A DNA stretch of 13,802 nt from DATEMU01 sp964414585 (lineage in GTDB: Bacteria > Planctomycetota > Phycisphaerae > UBA1845 > UTPLA1): the NCBI GenBank assembly GCA_964414585.1, contig CAYPXR010000096.1, forward strand, positions 1 through 13,802. The letters are read 5' to 3'. The translations under genes were made by a program, and so were the position numbers. Under the pieces are notes generated by a model. The model worked only from the letters and a program-made list of their open reading frames with translations. It had not been told where the DNA came from and did no database searches. Positions 1 to 7,129 of the stretch are shown one piece after another. The stretch's first letter is position 1. Each line of letters begins with the position of its first letter.

Positions 1-167
1 GGGGGGGCATGATTCTACAATTGGCGAGTTTCTTTGAAGCCCTTTCTGGTCCACCTCCTTTTAATTGGGGGGGCTTAGAACATGGGAATGGGCAATGATC
101 GAGCGATCTTTGAAAATTCGAGGTACACTTTCCCAGAAAGCGATTCGTGAAGAAGCCTTGTTAGGGT

Positions 168-173
168 GGGAGG
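168..173 (+). promoter_or_regulatory. Ribosome binding site that favours the GTG start at 182
   Basis: The sequence GGGAGG lies 8 bases before an in-frame GTG at 182. The earlier in-frame starts (TTG at 65, ATG at 95) have no comparable Shine-Dalgarno sequence. This site therefore decides my choice of start for the lipoprotein gene. Confidence 0.5.
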
Positions 174-181
174 CTGTTCAC

Positions 182-823
182 GTGTTTTCAGGGTCTTGTT
201 TCATCGCGCTAATAGTCTTGGCGATTTGGGGCTGCCAGCCAGCGCAATTACCCGCGACCTTCCCTCCCGATCCAAACAGTCAAATCTCGCCACGCGATAG
301 CGACGGCGACGGGCTCACCGATGCACGGGAAATTGAGATCGGAAGTGATCCGTTCGATGCGGACACCGATCTTGACGGAACGCCAGACGGTAACGATCCA
401 AGCCCTATTGGAACGATTGTCCAACTTCAGCAGAGTTACTGCGGAGGCGAATATCTCCTGCTCTCCGACGGCTCGCTTTGGAAAGAAACCACGTTCTCAT
501 GCCGAGATTGGCAGCCAGGAGAAACGATCGGGAAGATTTCCCACGATGCACTCTGGAATGTCGAAAGGCAAAAGACGTGCTTCATGCTCAGACGCGGCGA
601 AGGCACAGAAGAAGATATCATCACAAGCAAAGCGACCGTACAGCCCTTTGGTGTCCCCCCAATTTCGTGGGATATAGGGACTTCGAAGCATGGAGTCCGT
701 AGAGTCGGGTTATGGTTAACGGGCGATCCACCTGGATACTCCGTGATCTATTGGGCAGTAGGACAGCAAGTGCTCGTTTCAAACAATTGGATTGTTAACC
801 TGGACCGTTGTGATGAGCCTTGA
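182..823 (+). CDS. Predicted lipoprotein with calcium-binding-type (thrombospondin type 3-like) repeat
   Basis: I do not recognise a specific function. From the GTG at 182 the protein is 213 residues. Residues 7-17 are hydrophobic and end in AIWGC, a plausible lipobox with Cys18 as the lipidated residue, although the short n-region lacks a positive charge. Residues 39-73 hold an aspartate-rich repeat, DSDGDGLTD then DTDLDGTPDG, with the spacing of thrombospondin type 3 / EF-hand-like calcium loops found in many exported bacterial proteins. The remaining ~140 residues contain scattered Trp and four Cys (87, 107, 133, 210) but no domain I can name. The ATG at 95 would add 29 residues and a long, partly charged n-region; the weaker upstream ribosome site argues against it. 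The likely location is the outer side of a membrane. The gene is less GC-rich than the export operon (32 G+C of 60 at 601-660). Bases 1-181 show no gene, only two runs of seven G (1-7 and 67-73). Confidence 0.6.
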   Translation: MFSGSCFIALIVLAIWGCQPAQLPATFPPDPNSQISPRDSDGDGLTDAREIEIGSDPFDADTDLDGTPDGNDPSPIGTIVQLQQSYCGGEYLLLSDGSLWKETTFSCRDWQPGETIGKISHDALWNVERQKTCFMLRRGEGTEEDIITSKATVQPFGVPPISWDIGTSKHGVRRVGLWLTGDPPGYSVIYWAVGQQVLVSNNWIVNLDRCDEP

Positions 824-854
824 TCGGCACATTTCAACGGCTAGGACTCAGGCT

Positions 855-1085
855 TCACGCGCAGTTTGCCGCCTTCACCATCGCCACAATGCCCGCTCGG
901 ATCGCGTCCGGCAGGTCCGGCCACGCCGCAACAACGGCCGCTAAGTCAGGATTCGATACAGGGCTCGTCGGAGCGCCCGACGTGGGCTTTTCAGCGCCGA
1001 GTGCGCCAGATTTTGCGCTGTCTGACCGTGAACCTTGCGAGTTTCCTAATGATTTCGTAGGTTGTGCGAGTCCTGCAACGCCCAT
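855..1085 (-). pseudogene. Short ORF resembling the C-terminal tail of a larger protein (integrase-like tail suspected)
   Basis: This 76-residue minus-strand ORF is the only coding candidate in the 305-base gap between the lipoprotein and kinase genes. Its last ~30 residues (NPDLAAVVAAWPDLPDAIRA, then GIVAMVKAA) form a compact helical motif. From memory, this resembles tails at the C-terminus of site-specific recombinases in planctomycete genomes; I cannot verify that here. The reading frame is closed by a TGA eight codons before the ATG, and no recombinase catalytic region lies upstream because the kinase ends at 1129. It is therefore either a remnant or a small independent gene. It lies 43 bases downstream of the kinase on the same strand and could be co-transcribed. 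No convincing terminator is visible between it and the lipoprotein gene. Confidence 0.3.
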
Positions 1086-1128
1086 TCGATCTTCCCACGG
1101 AAATGCTCAGGTCGCGTGATCCGCGCAG

Positions 1129-3822
1129 TCATCGCGCTCGAAGCGCCTCAAACCAGTTTCGAATCACCCCGATGGCCGGCGGCGCGGCCTTTCCCGTCGT
1201 ATGAAGCATCAACAGGGCCGCGCCGTTGCGTGAAACGGAATACCCGCTATAGGGATTCATGCCGAGCTTCGGCCCATCGACCACGGTGCGTGGCGACCCG
1301 ATGATCACTCGACCCTCCCGGCTGAACTCCGCCTCGAGAATGCAGGCCCGCGAGTTGACGAAGTACAGGCGGCTGCCGTCCGGCGACCAACGGGGCAAAA
1401 TGCCGATTTCAGTGGACACCTGCCATTTGCCCTCCCCACTCGGAAAGCGCGTGACATACACCTGCTCTGCACCGGATTCATCCGAGACGTAGGCGAGGAA
1501 TTTCCCATCGGGCGAAAGGGCCGGCTGTTCCTCGGTGGCGGGGCTGACTAGAAGCGGGCGCGGCTGCGAAGTTCCGTCGAGGTCCAGCGCATACAAATCT
1601 CGTTTGGTATTTTCGCCAGGGCGCGTAAAGACGACGGAACGCCATTCGGCGTCGAAAGTGGGGTATCCTCCCGGGATCGATTCGCGCGTCTCCCCGCTTC
1701 CGTCGGCGGCCACGAAGTGAATCGTATCGTTCGGCCCTGCCCGCTCAAACGTCGAACCCGTCGTCTTGACGTACGCGATCACTTTTCCGTCCGGCGACCA
1801 GCGCGGGAGAATCTCGCTGGTGCCGGCATCGAAGGTCAGGCGCGTCCGTGCCTGCTGTTTGAGATCGTACAGCCAGATATCGACGGCACCGAGTTCGAAG
1901 CCCGCGACCGCTACGGTCGATCCCTCCGGCGAAAGCGCCGGATCGTAGTATTGTCCCTTGGGGCTGGCGAGAACTTTGTAATCGCGGCCACCGGGGGCGA
2001 GTTCGATCAGGTCGCCGCCCTCGTATCCAATAACCCGCCGCGTGACGACGAGCGTCCCGGTGTCGCTGATGCTCGGCGTGCCGTCATCCATCGAAACGAG
2101 AAACGGCGGCCCGGTGGCCTCCATCCGCTGCTCGGAAATGGGGACCGCCCAGACACTTTGAGTCTCGCCATAGCGGTGGAACAGGATGTGCCCGGTCGGT
2201 GAGTACGCCGGCTCCATGGCCCCTTGGTGCTCGAAGGCCACCAATTCTTTGCGCTCCACTCCGTTGGAGATCGCCAGGTACCACGGCCGCGTTCGCGAAT
2301 GCACCGTGAAGACGATGGTCTTTCCGTCGGGAAGCAACGCCAGTTCGTGAAAATCGTCATCATCGGACGGTTCGACCGAGATGTATGGACGTGGTTCGCC
2401 TCCGTTCGCCGAAACTTCGTTGATTCCCGCATCGCCGGTGGCAAAATAAATGTGATCGCCGCGCGACCATCGCGCGCTGCTCACGGGCTCGAAGGTACTC
2501 GCCGCACGGGTGATGACGATCGGCTGGCCACCCTTGGCCGAAACCTTAACGAGGTCCGGACCGCGTCCGAAGCCGAGCCATTGGCTATCAGGCGACCAGA
2601 AGATGGCGACCCCATTCTCTGATCCCTCCACTTCGCGCGCGTCGAAAGAATCCAGTCGTCGAATCCAGATACGACCCTGATCGAGGTACGCGACTGACTC
2701 GCCATCAGGGCTGATCGCCGGATGGCCGGCGGTGAAGGACGAAGTCTGCACCAGCGGAATCTCGAAACAATCCCGGATCGGTCCTTTTCGGGCCGCACCG
2801 CCTCGTCCGACCAGGAATCCCACCGTACCCATCGCGAACAGCAGTACCAACAGGCTGGCGACGGTCACCGGCGTCACACCCTTGGTGGATTCGACCCTCT
2901 TCCCGTCGTCGCCCAACTCTGACGAAGTGCCCGCCGAAACGCCCGCGATTTCGAGTCCGACGTCGCCAATGTCGCGATAGCGCCGCGACCGGTCGCGCTC
3001 GAGGCAGCGCCCCAATACGTGCCGAAGGATCCGCGGTGTAGTGGACGGCAGTGAATTCAAGTCGACCGGCTTATGCAACACGGCGCCGATCGAATCGCCG
3101 ACCGTCTCGCCCCCGAATGGACTCGAACCCGTCAGCATCTCATACAGCGTCACCCCGAACGACCAGATGTCGGTGCGCTTATCCAGCGGACGCCCTCGAG
3201 CCTGCTCAGGGCTCATGTAAGCGGCGGTCCCGAGGATGACGCCGGGGATCGTCGGTGAGTATTGTGCCGGGCTCGTGAGCGTCGGGCTGTTCGCATCGGC
3301 GGAGGTGATGGACGAAGAGTCATCCACCCGCGCCAGTCCGAAATCCAGAACCTTGACCCTGCCTTCCGGCGTGATCATCACGTTTCCAGGTTTGAGGTCG
3401 CGGTGGATCACGCCTTTCTCGTGCGCGGCTTCGAGGGCCTCGGCGATCTGCACCGCCGCCGTCAGGGACTCGTCCAGCGGCAGACGCTCACGCTTCAATC
3501 GGGCGGCCAGCGTCTCACCCTCGACATACTCCATGATCAGGAAGCTCTTACCTTCGTGCAATTCGAGGGCATACACTGCCGCAATGCCGGGATGATTCAA
3601 CGATGCCACGATCTTCGCCTCGCGCTCGAAGCGCGCCAGGCGGTCGGCATCGCCGGTCAACTGTTCGGGCAGCGCCTTGATCGCCACCAGCCGATCCAAC
3701 CGTGAGTCGCGGGCGAGGTACACGACGCCCATGCCGCCACGGCCCAATTCGCGTTCAATTACATAGGCGCCCAGTTGCTTCACAGTCGGAGAATTATGCG
3801 CCCTCTCGAGCGGATGCACCAA
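1129..3822 (-). CDS. Membrane-anchored serine/threonine protein kinase with C-terminal TolB-like propeller
   Basis: This is an 897-residue Hanks-type kinase. The kinase domain spans about residues 18-290: glycine loop GRGGMGVVY (27-35), ATP-binding K49 in VAIK, helix-C E68, catalytic HRDLKPGN (140-147), DFG (160-162), SPE (204-206) and DIWSFG (218-223), so all catalytic residues are present. The activation segment 163-203 is long and rich in Ser and Thr, offering autophosphorylation sites. One membrane segment (about 319-338) puts the kinase in the cytoplasm and the rest outside. The outer ~550 residues carry repeated PD40/TolB-type blades (ISPDGESVAYL, WSPDSQWLGF, LSPEGSTVAVA, WSPDGKVIAYV, LSPDGKFLAYV, WSPDGSRLYF), probably a sensor or scaffold propeller. 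The protein ends in VIRNWFEALRAR, like other kinases of this build. The start is TTG at 3822, 10 bases after a GGAGG; GTG at 3819 is the alternative. It is divergent from the export operon. The substrate is unknown. Confidence 0.93.
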   Translation of the reverse strand: MVHPLERAHNSPTVKQLGAYVIERELGRGGMGVVYLARDSRLDRLVAIKALPEQLTGDADRLARFEREAKIVASLNHPGIAAVYALELHEGKSFLIMEYVEGETLAARLKRERLPLDESLTAAVQIAEALEAAHEKGVIHRDLKPGNVMITPEGRVKVLDFGLARVDDSSSITSADANSPTLTSPAQYSPTIPGVILGTAAYMSPEQARGRPLDKRTDIWSFGVTLYEMLTGSSPFGGETVGDSIGAVLHKPVDLNSLPSTTPRILRHVLGRCLERDRSRRYRDIGDVGLEIAGVSAGTSSELGDDGKRVESTKGVTPVTVASLLVLLFAMGTVGFLVGRGGAARKGPIRDCFEIPLVQTSSFTAGHPAISPDGESVAYLDQGRIWIRRLDSFDAREVEGSENGVAIFWSPDSQWLGFGRGPDLVKVSAKGGQPIVITRAASTFEPVSSARWSRGDHIYFATGDAGINEVSANGGEPRPYISVEPSDDDDFHELALLPDGKTIVFTVHSRTRPWYLAISNGVERKELVAFEHQGAMEPAYSPTGHILFHRYGETQSVWAVPISEQRMEATGPPFLVSMDDGTPSISDTGTLVVTRRVIGYEGGDLIELAPGGRDYKVLASPKGQYYDPALSPEGSTVAVAGFELGAVDIWLYDLKQQARTRLTFDAGTSEILPRWSPDGKVIAYVKTTGSTFERAGPNDTIHFVAADGSGETRESIPGGYPTFDAEWRSVVFTRPGENTKRDLYALDLDGTSQPRPLLVSPATEEQPALSPDGKFLAYVSDESGAEQVYVTRFPSGEGKWQVSTEIGILPRWSPDGSRLYFVNSRACILEAEFSREGRVIIGSPRTVVDGPKLGMNPYSGYSVSRNGAALLMLHTTGKAAPPAIGVIRNWFEALRAR

Positions 3823-3832
3823 CGAACCGCGA

Positions 3833-3837
3833 CCTCC
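3833..3837 (-). promoter_or_regulatory. Ribosome binding site of the kinase gene
   Basis: GGAGG on the minus strand lies 10 bases before TTG 3822 and 13 bases before GTG 3819. The spacing favours the unusual TTG start. Confidence 0.55.
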
Positions 3838-4128
3838 GGTATCGATGCTTTGGCGTAGCCGGAGTTCAGAGTCAGGCTCACCCCCTCACCGCAAATCGAT
3901 GCCAAGCCGCGGGAGAATTGACAGGCCCGTGACGCAACGGTTTTTTGATTGAGCCGTACGGCGGTTTCGATCACGGCATGAGTTGACTCCCCTATTACTC
4001 ACCGCCCTTCGCCGATGGACGGTCTTACAGGGGTTTCCTGCATGCAAGATGGATGCAACGCCCGGTGGACTCGCGATTTAGTGATTTTGACCGCAAAATA
4101 ATGTCCCCTTTCCGGCGAATCCCCCAGC

Positions 4129-4145
4129 GGAGAATTCCGTTCTCC
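4129..4145 (+). promoter_or_regulatory. Perfect inverted repeat in the leader of the export operon
   Basis: GGAGAA, five bases, then TTCTCC forms a perfect 6-base-pair inverted repeat about 45 bases before the first gene of the operon. It is not followed by a T run, so it is not a terminator. It could be an operator or a leader hairpin. Six-base arms can occur by chance. Confidence 0.3.
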
Positions 4146-4189
4146 AAAATGGGAGTATTGGGATCGCGGAGAAGGTACAGGACGAGTCA

Positions 4190-4930
4190 GTGGCGAGCCT
4201 CTCACAAGAAATACCGGCCGGTAGCCCCGGCCTCGGCGAAGTCTGGCGGGTCTTTACCGCCCCGGCGCAGCTCTTTCGCCGCGTTGAGGACACCGGCGCC
4301 TACGGCTGGGCACTGGCCGTCCTGCTGCTGCTCGTCACACTGACGGGCTATGTTCAGGTCCAGACCGGCCTGATCGACCGCGTCGTGGACCAGAAAACCG
4401 AACATCAGCTCGCCGAGTTGGAAAAATCACAGGCCAATCTCGTGGACCGCGTTCAACTAAAGGATGCGATGGACTCGGTTCGAAAGGCCGGCGAGTTCAT
4501 GAAGCTCCTGAGCCGGTTCGGCGCGATCGTGCTCTCGCCGATCTATTTGCTCACCTCCTGCCTGCTCATCTCGTCGTTGCTTTACGCCGCCGTCGCGCTC
4601 ACCGGCCGAAAACCCGAGTATCACACGCTCATGTCGATCTGCGTCTATGCCGGATTCGTCGATCTGGCCGGTGCCCTCCTGCGCCTGTTGATGATGATCG
4701 CCTGGCGAACCACCGCCGTGGAAACCTCCCTTGGAATGCTCGCCCCGGTCGGAAAGCCGACGTGGCTGTCCGCGGTGGACCCCATTCGAATCTGGTTCTG
4801 GATCCTCGTGGTCATCGGCCTCACGGTGACGCAGCAACTGGGGCGACGCGGGGCCATCGCCTGGTGTACCGTCTTGTTTCTCATCGCCTCCGGCGCACGC
4901 GTCGGACTTGAATATGCGGGCAGATTCTGA
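4190..4930 (+). CDS. Yip1-like integral membrane protein
   Basis: This 246-residue protein has a short amphipathic N-terminus with the phrase VWRVFTAPAQLFRRV (about 18-32), typical of Yip1-domain proteins ("...P..F..l..."). It has about five membrane segments, near residues 39-60, 112-137, 147-171, 200-217 and 221-239. Residues 61-110 form a charged, helical loop between the first two segments. Bacterial Yip1-domain proteins have no agreed biochemical role. Here the gene is the first of five closely spaced genes, 24 bases before the adaptor, which suggests an accessory part of the exporter or its assembly. The GTG start at 4190 has an upstream GGAGAAGG (4168-4175), slightly distant at 14 bases; no other start in this frame fits better. 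The family call rests on topology and the N-terminal phrase, so it is moderate. Confidence 0.75.
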   Translation: MASLSQEIPAGSPGLGEVWRVFTAPAQLFRRVEDTGAYGWALAVLLLLVTLTGYVQVQTGLIDRVVDQKTEHQLAELEKSQANLVDRVQLKDAMDSVRKAGEFMKLLSRFGAIVLSPIYLLTSCLLISSLLYAAVALTGRKPEYHTLMSICVYAGFVDLAGALLRLLMMIAWRTTAVETSLGMLAPVGKPTWLSAVDPIRIWFWILVVIGLTVTQQLGRRGAIAWCTVLFLIASGARVGLEYAGRF

Positions 4931-4954
4931 GAGTCCGCCTGTCGAGGTTTCATT

Positions 4955-6316
4955 ATGAAGCGTATTGTTACAGTCCTGATCATCGTCGGAGTCGCCGGTG
5001 GGCTCTTTGCGCTGGGCAGCCTGCGGCGCGGCTCCGATGACAAGCCGATCCTGCACATCGCCGAAGAAGTCCCGCTCACCGTCAATATCGCCTGGCCCGA
5101 GCGCCAGGAGATCATCCGCCTCGTCCAGGCCCCCGGTGATGTCGAAGCCACGACCGAAGTTCAGATGCGCTCTGAAATCATGGCCAAGATTGATGAGATG
5201 CCGATCGAGGAAGGCAGCATCGTCAAGAAAGGCGATCTGCTCTGCCGGTTGAATGACCGCGACCTCCAGGCCGAAGTCGAGTCCGGCGAGGCCCGTGTGC
5301 TTCGCCTGAAGGCCGGCACGGTCGAGGCCGAGGCCGATCTGGAAAAAGCCGATCGCGACTATCGCCGCCAGCTTCGCCTCGTGGAAGTCGACGCGACCAG
5401 CGACCAGGAACGGCTCGATTACAGCACCGGACTCAAAAAGGCCAAGGCCATCCTCGACATGCGCAAACAGGAATTGGTCGAGGCCGAGGCCTACCTCAAG
5501 CGCGTCAAGGAGGACCTGCGACGAACGCGCATCGTCTCTCCGATCGACGGCATCGTCGCCAAGCTCGACGTCAAACTCGGCGAAGTCGTCGTCACCGGCA
5601 CGATGAACAACCCCGGCACGACGATCATGACCATCAGCGATCTTTCAAAAATGCAGGTCCGCGCCCGGGTGGACGAGGTCGATGTCCCGCTGGTCAAACC
5701 CGGCCAGAAGGCCCGCGTCTATCTCCAGGCCGATCAGCAGACCCCCGTCCCGGCCAAAGTCGTGCGCGTCGCGTCCAAGAGCACGAAACAAGTCGGCCGC
5801 GACGTCGTCACCTTTGAAACGCTCCTCGAAGTTCTCAACGCCGATTCGCGGATTCGACCCGGAATGACGGCCAACGTCGAGATTGAAGTCGCTCAGCAAG
5901 GCGACGCTGTCACGATTCCCGTTGAGGCGATCGTCCATCGCATGCGCAAGGAACTGCCCGATGAAATCATCAAGCAATTCGACGAGCGGCAGTCGTCGTT
6001 GGACTTGTCCGATCGCGCGAAGGCCGCCCAATACATCAAGGTCGTTTACGTCCTGGACAAGGAGGTGTCCCGCGTCCGGCTCGTCGAGCCCGGCATCGCC
6101 GACAGCCGCCGCGTCGAAGCCAAATCCGGCATCGGCCTGGACGACGTCGTGATCATCGGACCCTACCGCAGCCTCGACCAGCTCAAGGAAGGCCGCAAGG
6201 TCACGCTCCCCGACGACGAGAAAAAGAAGCTCGCCGAGCGGCCCAAAACCAGGGCCGAAACGCCCGACCTCGCGGAAAACCCGAAAAACGAGCAAGTCGC
6301 CAAGAAGGCCGGATAA
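4955..6316 (+). CDS. Efflux periplasmic adaptor (HlyD/MacA-type membrane fusion protein)
   Basis: This 453-residue adaptor links an inner-membrane ABC permease to the envelope or an outer-membrane channel. Residues 4-22 are an N-terminal membrane anchor. Residues ~60-105 and 188-215 are the two halves of a lipoyl/barrel-sandwich domain (EGSIVKKGDLLCRLNDRDL; RIVSPIDGIVAKLDVKLGE). Residues ~102-190 are a charged helical hairpin rich in Glu, Lys and Arg. Residues ~230-315 are the beta-barrel (LSKMQVRARVDEVDVPLVKP; RIRPGMTANVEIEV) and ~316-415 the membrane-proximal domain (VTIPVEAI...VYVLD). Two oddities stand out: a charged insert of about 30 residues (329-360) inside the membrane-proximal domain, and a lysine/glutamate-rich tail after 418. 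A GAGG lies 7 bases before the ATG. The gene sits between the Yip1-like gene and the ATPase, matching MacA-MacB-type operons. The substrate cannot be read from sequence. Confidence 0.92.
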   Translation: MKRIVTVLIIVGVAGGLFALGSLRRGSDDKPILHIAEEVPLTVNIAWPERQEIIRLVQAPGDVEATTEVQMRSEIMAKIDEMPIEEGSIVKKGDLLCRLNDRDLQAEVESGEARVLRLKAGTVEAEADLEKADRDYRRQLRLVEVDATSDQERLDYSTGLKKAKAILDMRKQELVEAEAYLKRVKEDLRRTRIVSPIDGIVAKLDVKLGEVVVTGTMNNPGTTIMTISDLSKMQVRARVDEVDVPLVKPGQKARVYLQADQQTPVPAKVVRVASKSTKQVGRDVVTFETLLEVLNADSRIRPGMTANVEIEVAQQGDAVTIPVEAIVHRMRKELPDEIIKQFDERQSSLDLSDRAKAAQYIKVVYVLDKEVSRVRLVEPGIADSRRVEAKSGIGLDDVVIIGPYRSLDQLKEGRKVTLPDDEKKKLAERPKTRAETPDLAENPKNEQVAKKAG

Positions 6317-6328
6317 AAATCGGCTCTC

Positions 6329-6364
6329 CCGTTTAGCCGCCACCGCGAAGCGGTGCGAAAACGG
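6329..6364 (+). repeat. Intergenic hairpin between adaptor and ATPase genes
   Basis: The 72-base gap between two operon genes contains a nested inverted repeat. The inner stem is CACCGC-GAA-GCGGTG (6341-6355) and the outer stem CCGTTT / AAACGG (6329-6334 and 6359-6364). There is no T run, so it is not a standard terminator. It could be a dispersed repeat of REP type or an RNA element that sets the ratio of adaptor to ATPase. I cannot count genomic copies from one window. Confidence 0.4.
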
Positions 6365-6388
6365 TTCCCGGCGTAAGGCGGATGACGT

Positions 6389-7129
6389 ATGGCACTCTCA
6401 CCCAACAGCCTCATTGAACTCCGCGATCTCGAGAAGATCTATCGCGTCGGCACGGAACTCGTCCATGCCCTCCGCGGCGTCTCCCTGGATATCCGCGAGA
6501 ACGAATACGTCGCCATCATGGGCCCCTCCGGCTCCGGCAAGAGCACGCTCATGAACATCCTCGGCTGCCTCGACATCCCCACGCGCGGTTCCTACCTCAT
6601 GCGCGGCAAGGACGTCTCCCGACTTTCGCAGTCCGGTCTCGCCAAAATCCGCGGACGTCAGATCGGCTTTGTCTTTCAAAACTTTGAACTGCTCCCGCGC
6701 ACGACCGCCCTGAAAAATGTGCAGCTCCCGCTCATGTACGCTCAAATTCCGAACCGCCGCCGCCGGGCTTTGGCCGCTCTCCAAATGGTCGGCTTGACCG
6801 ATCGGGCAAAGCACCGCCCCAATCAACTCTCCGGCGGTCAAAAGCAGCGCGTCGCCATCGCCCGCGCCCTCGCGCAGGAGCCCGACATCATTCTCGCGGA
6901 CGAACCGACGGGAAATCTCGATACCACGACCGGCAACGAGATCATGGCGATCTTCGACCTGCTCCACGGTCAGGGTCAGACCATCATCATCGTCACTCAC
7001 GAGCCGGACATCGCCGCCCGCTGTCATCGCGTCGTCACCCTTCGCGACGGTTTGATCGCCTCCGACGTTCGCAACGAACCGGTCTCGTCGGGCACAACCG
7101 AACCCTGTCTGGCGGGGGCCGCGACATGA
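6389..7129 (+). CDS. ABC transporter ATP-binding protein (MacB/LolD-type)
   Basis: This 246-residue stand-alone ATPase binds and hydrolyses ATP on the cytoplasmic face to drive the FtsX-type permeases encoded next to it. All motifs are intact: Walker A GPSGSGKST (45-53), Q-loop Q97, signature LSGGQ (147-151), Walker B IILADE (167-172), D-loop GNLD (175-178) and switch H204 in VTHE. The region just after Walker A (LMNILGCLDIPTRGSY) is typical of the LolD/MacB/FtsE group of ATPases that pair with FtsX-type permeases. Unlike E. coli MacB, the ATPase is not fused to a permease. The last ~25 residues are a short, non-conserved tail. The stop codon overlaps the permease start by four bases (ATGA), which implies translational coupling. 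Confidence 0.95.
   Translation: MALSPNSLIELRDLEKIYRVGTELVHALRGVSLDIRENEYVAIMGPSGSGKSTLMNILGCLDIPTRGSYLMRGKDVSRLSQSGLAKIRGRQIGFVFQNFELLPRTTALKNVQLPLMYAQIPNRRRRALAALQMVGLTDRAKHRPNQLSGGQKQRVAIARALAQEPDIILADEPTGNLDTTTGNEIMAIFDLLHGQGQTIIIVTHEPDIAARCHRVVTLRDGLIASDVRNEPVSSGTTEPCLAGAAT

Larger units (their letters stand above)
3823..4189. other. Divergent intergenic region between the kinase gene and the export operon
   Basis: No gene is supported in these 367 bases; the short ORFs here overlap each other and lack family features. The region must hold promoters for both directions, but I find no promoter with both hexamers convincing. Visible signals are the kinase ribosome site, a pair of direct ATGCAA repeats 11 bases apart (4042-4047 and 4053-4058, about one helical turn, a spacing used by many operators), an A/T-rich patch around 4085-4103, and the hairpin at 4129-4145. 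Confidence 0.5.

Noticed and set aside
1060..1128. A reverse-transcriptase-like tail (phrase EHFRGKIEWALQ) in another minus-strand frame just below the kinase
   Set aside because: Only about a dozen residues look suggestive, the frame stops quickly and no catalytic motif is nearby; chance is more likely.
4457..5151. Minus-strand frames across the Yip1-like and adaptor genes
   Set aside because: Low-complexity antisense shadows of GC-rich genes with clear plus-strand families.
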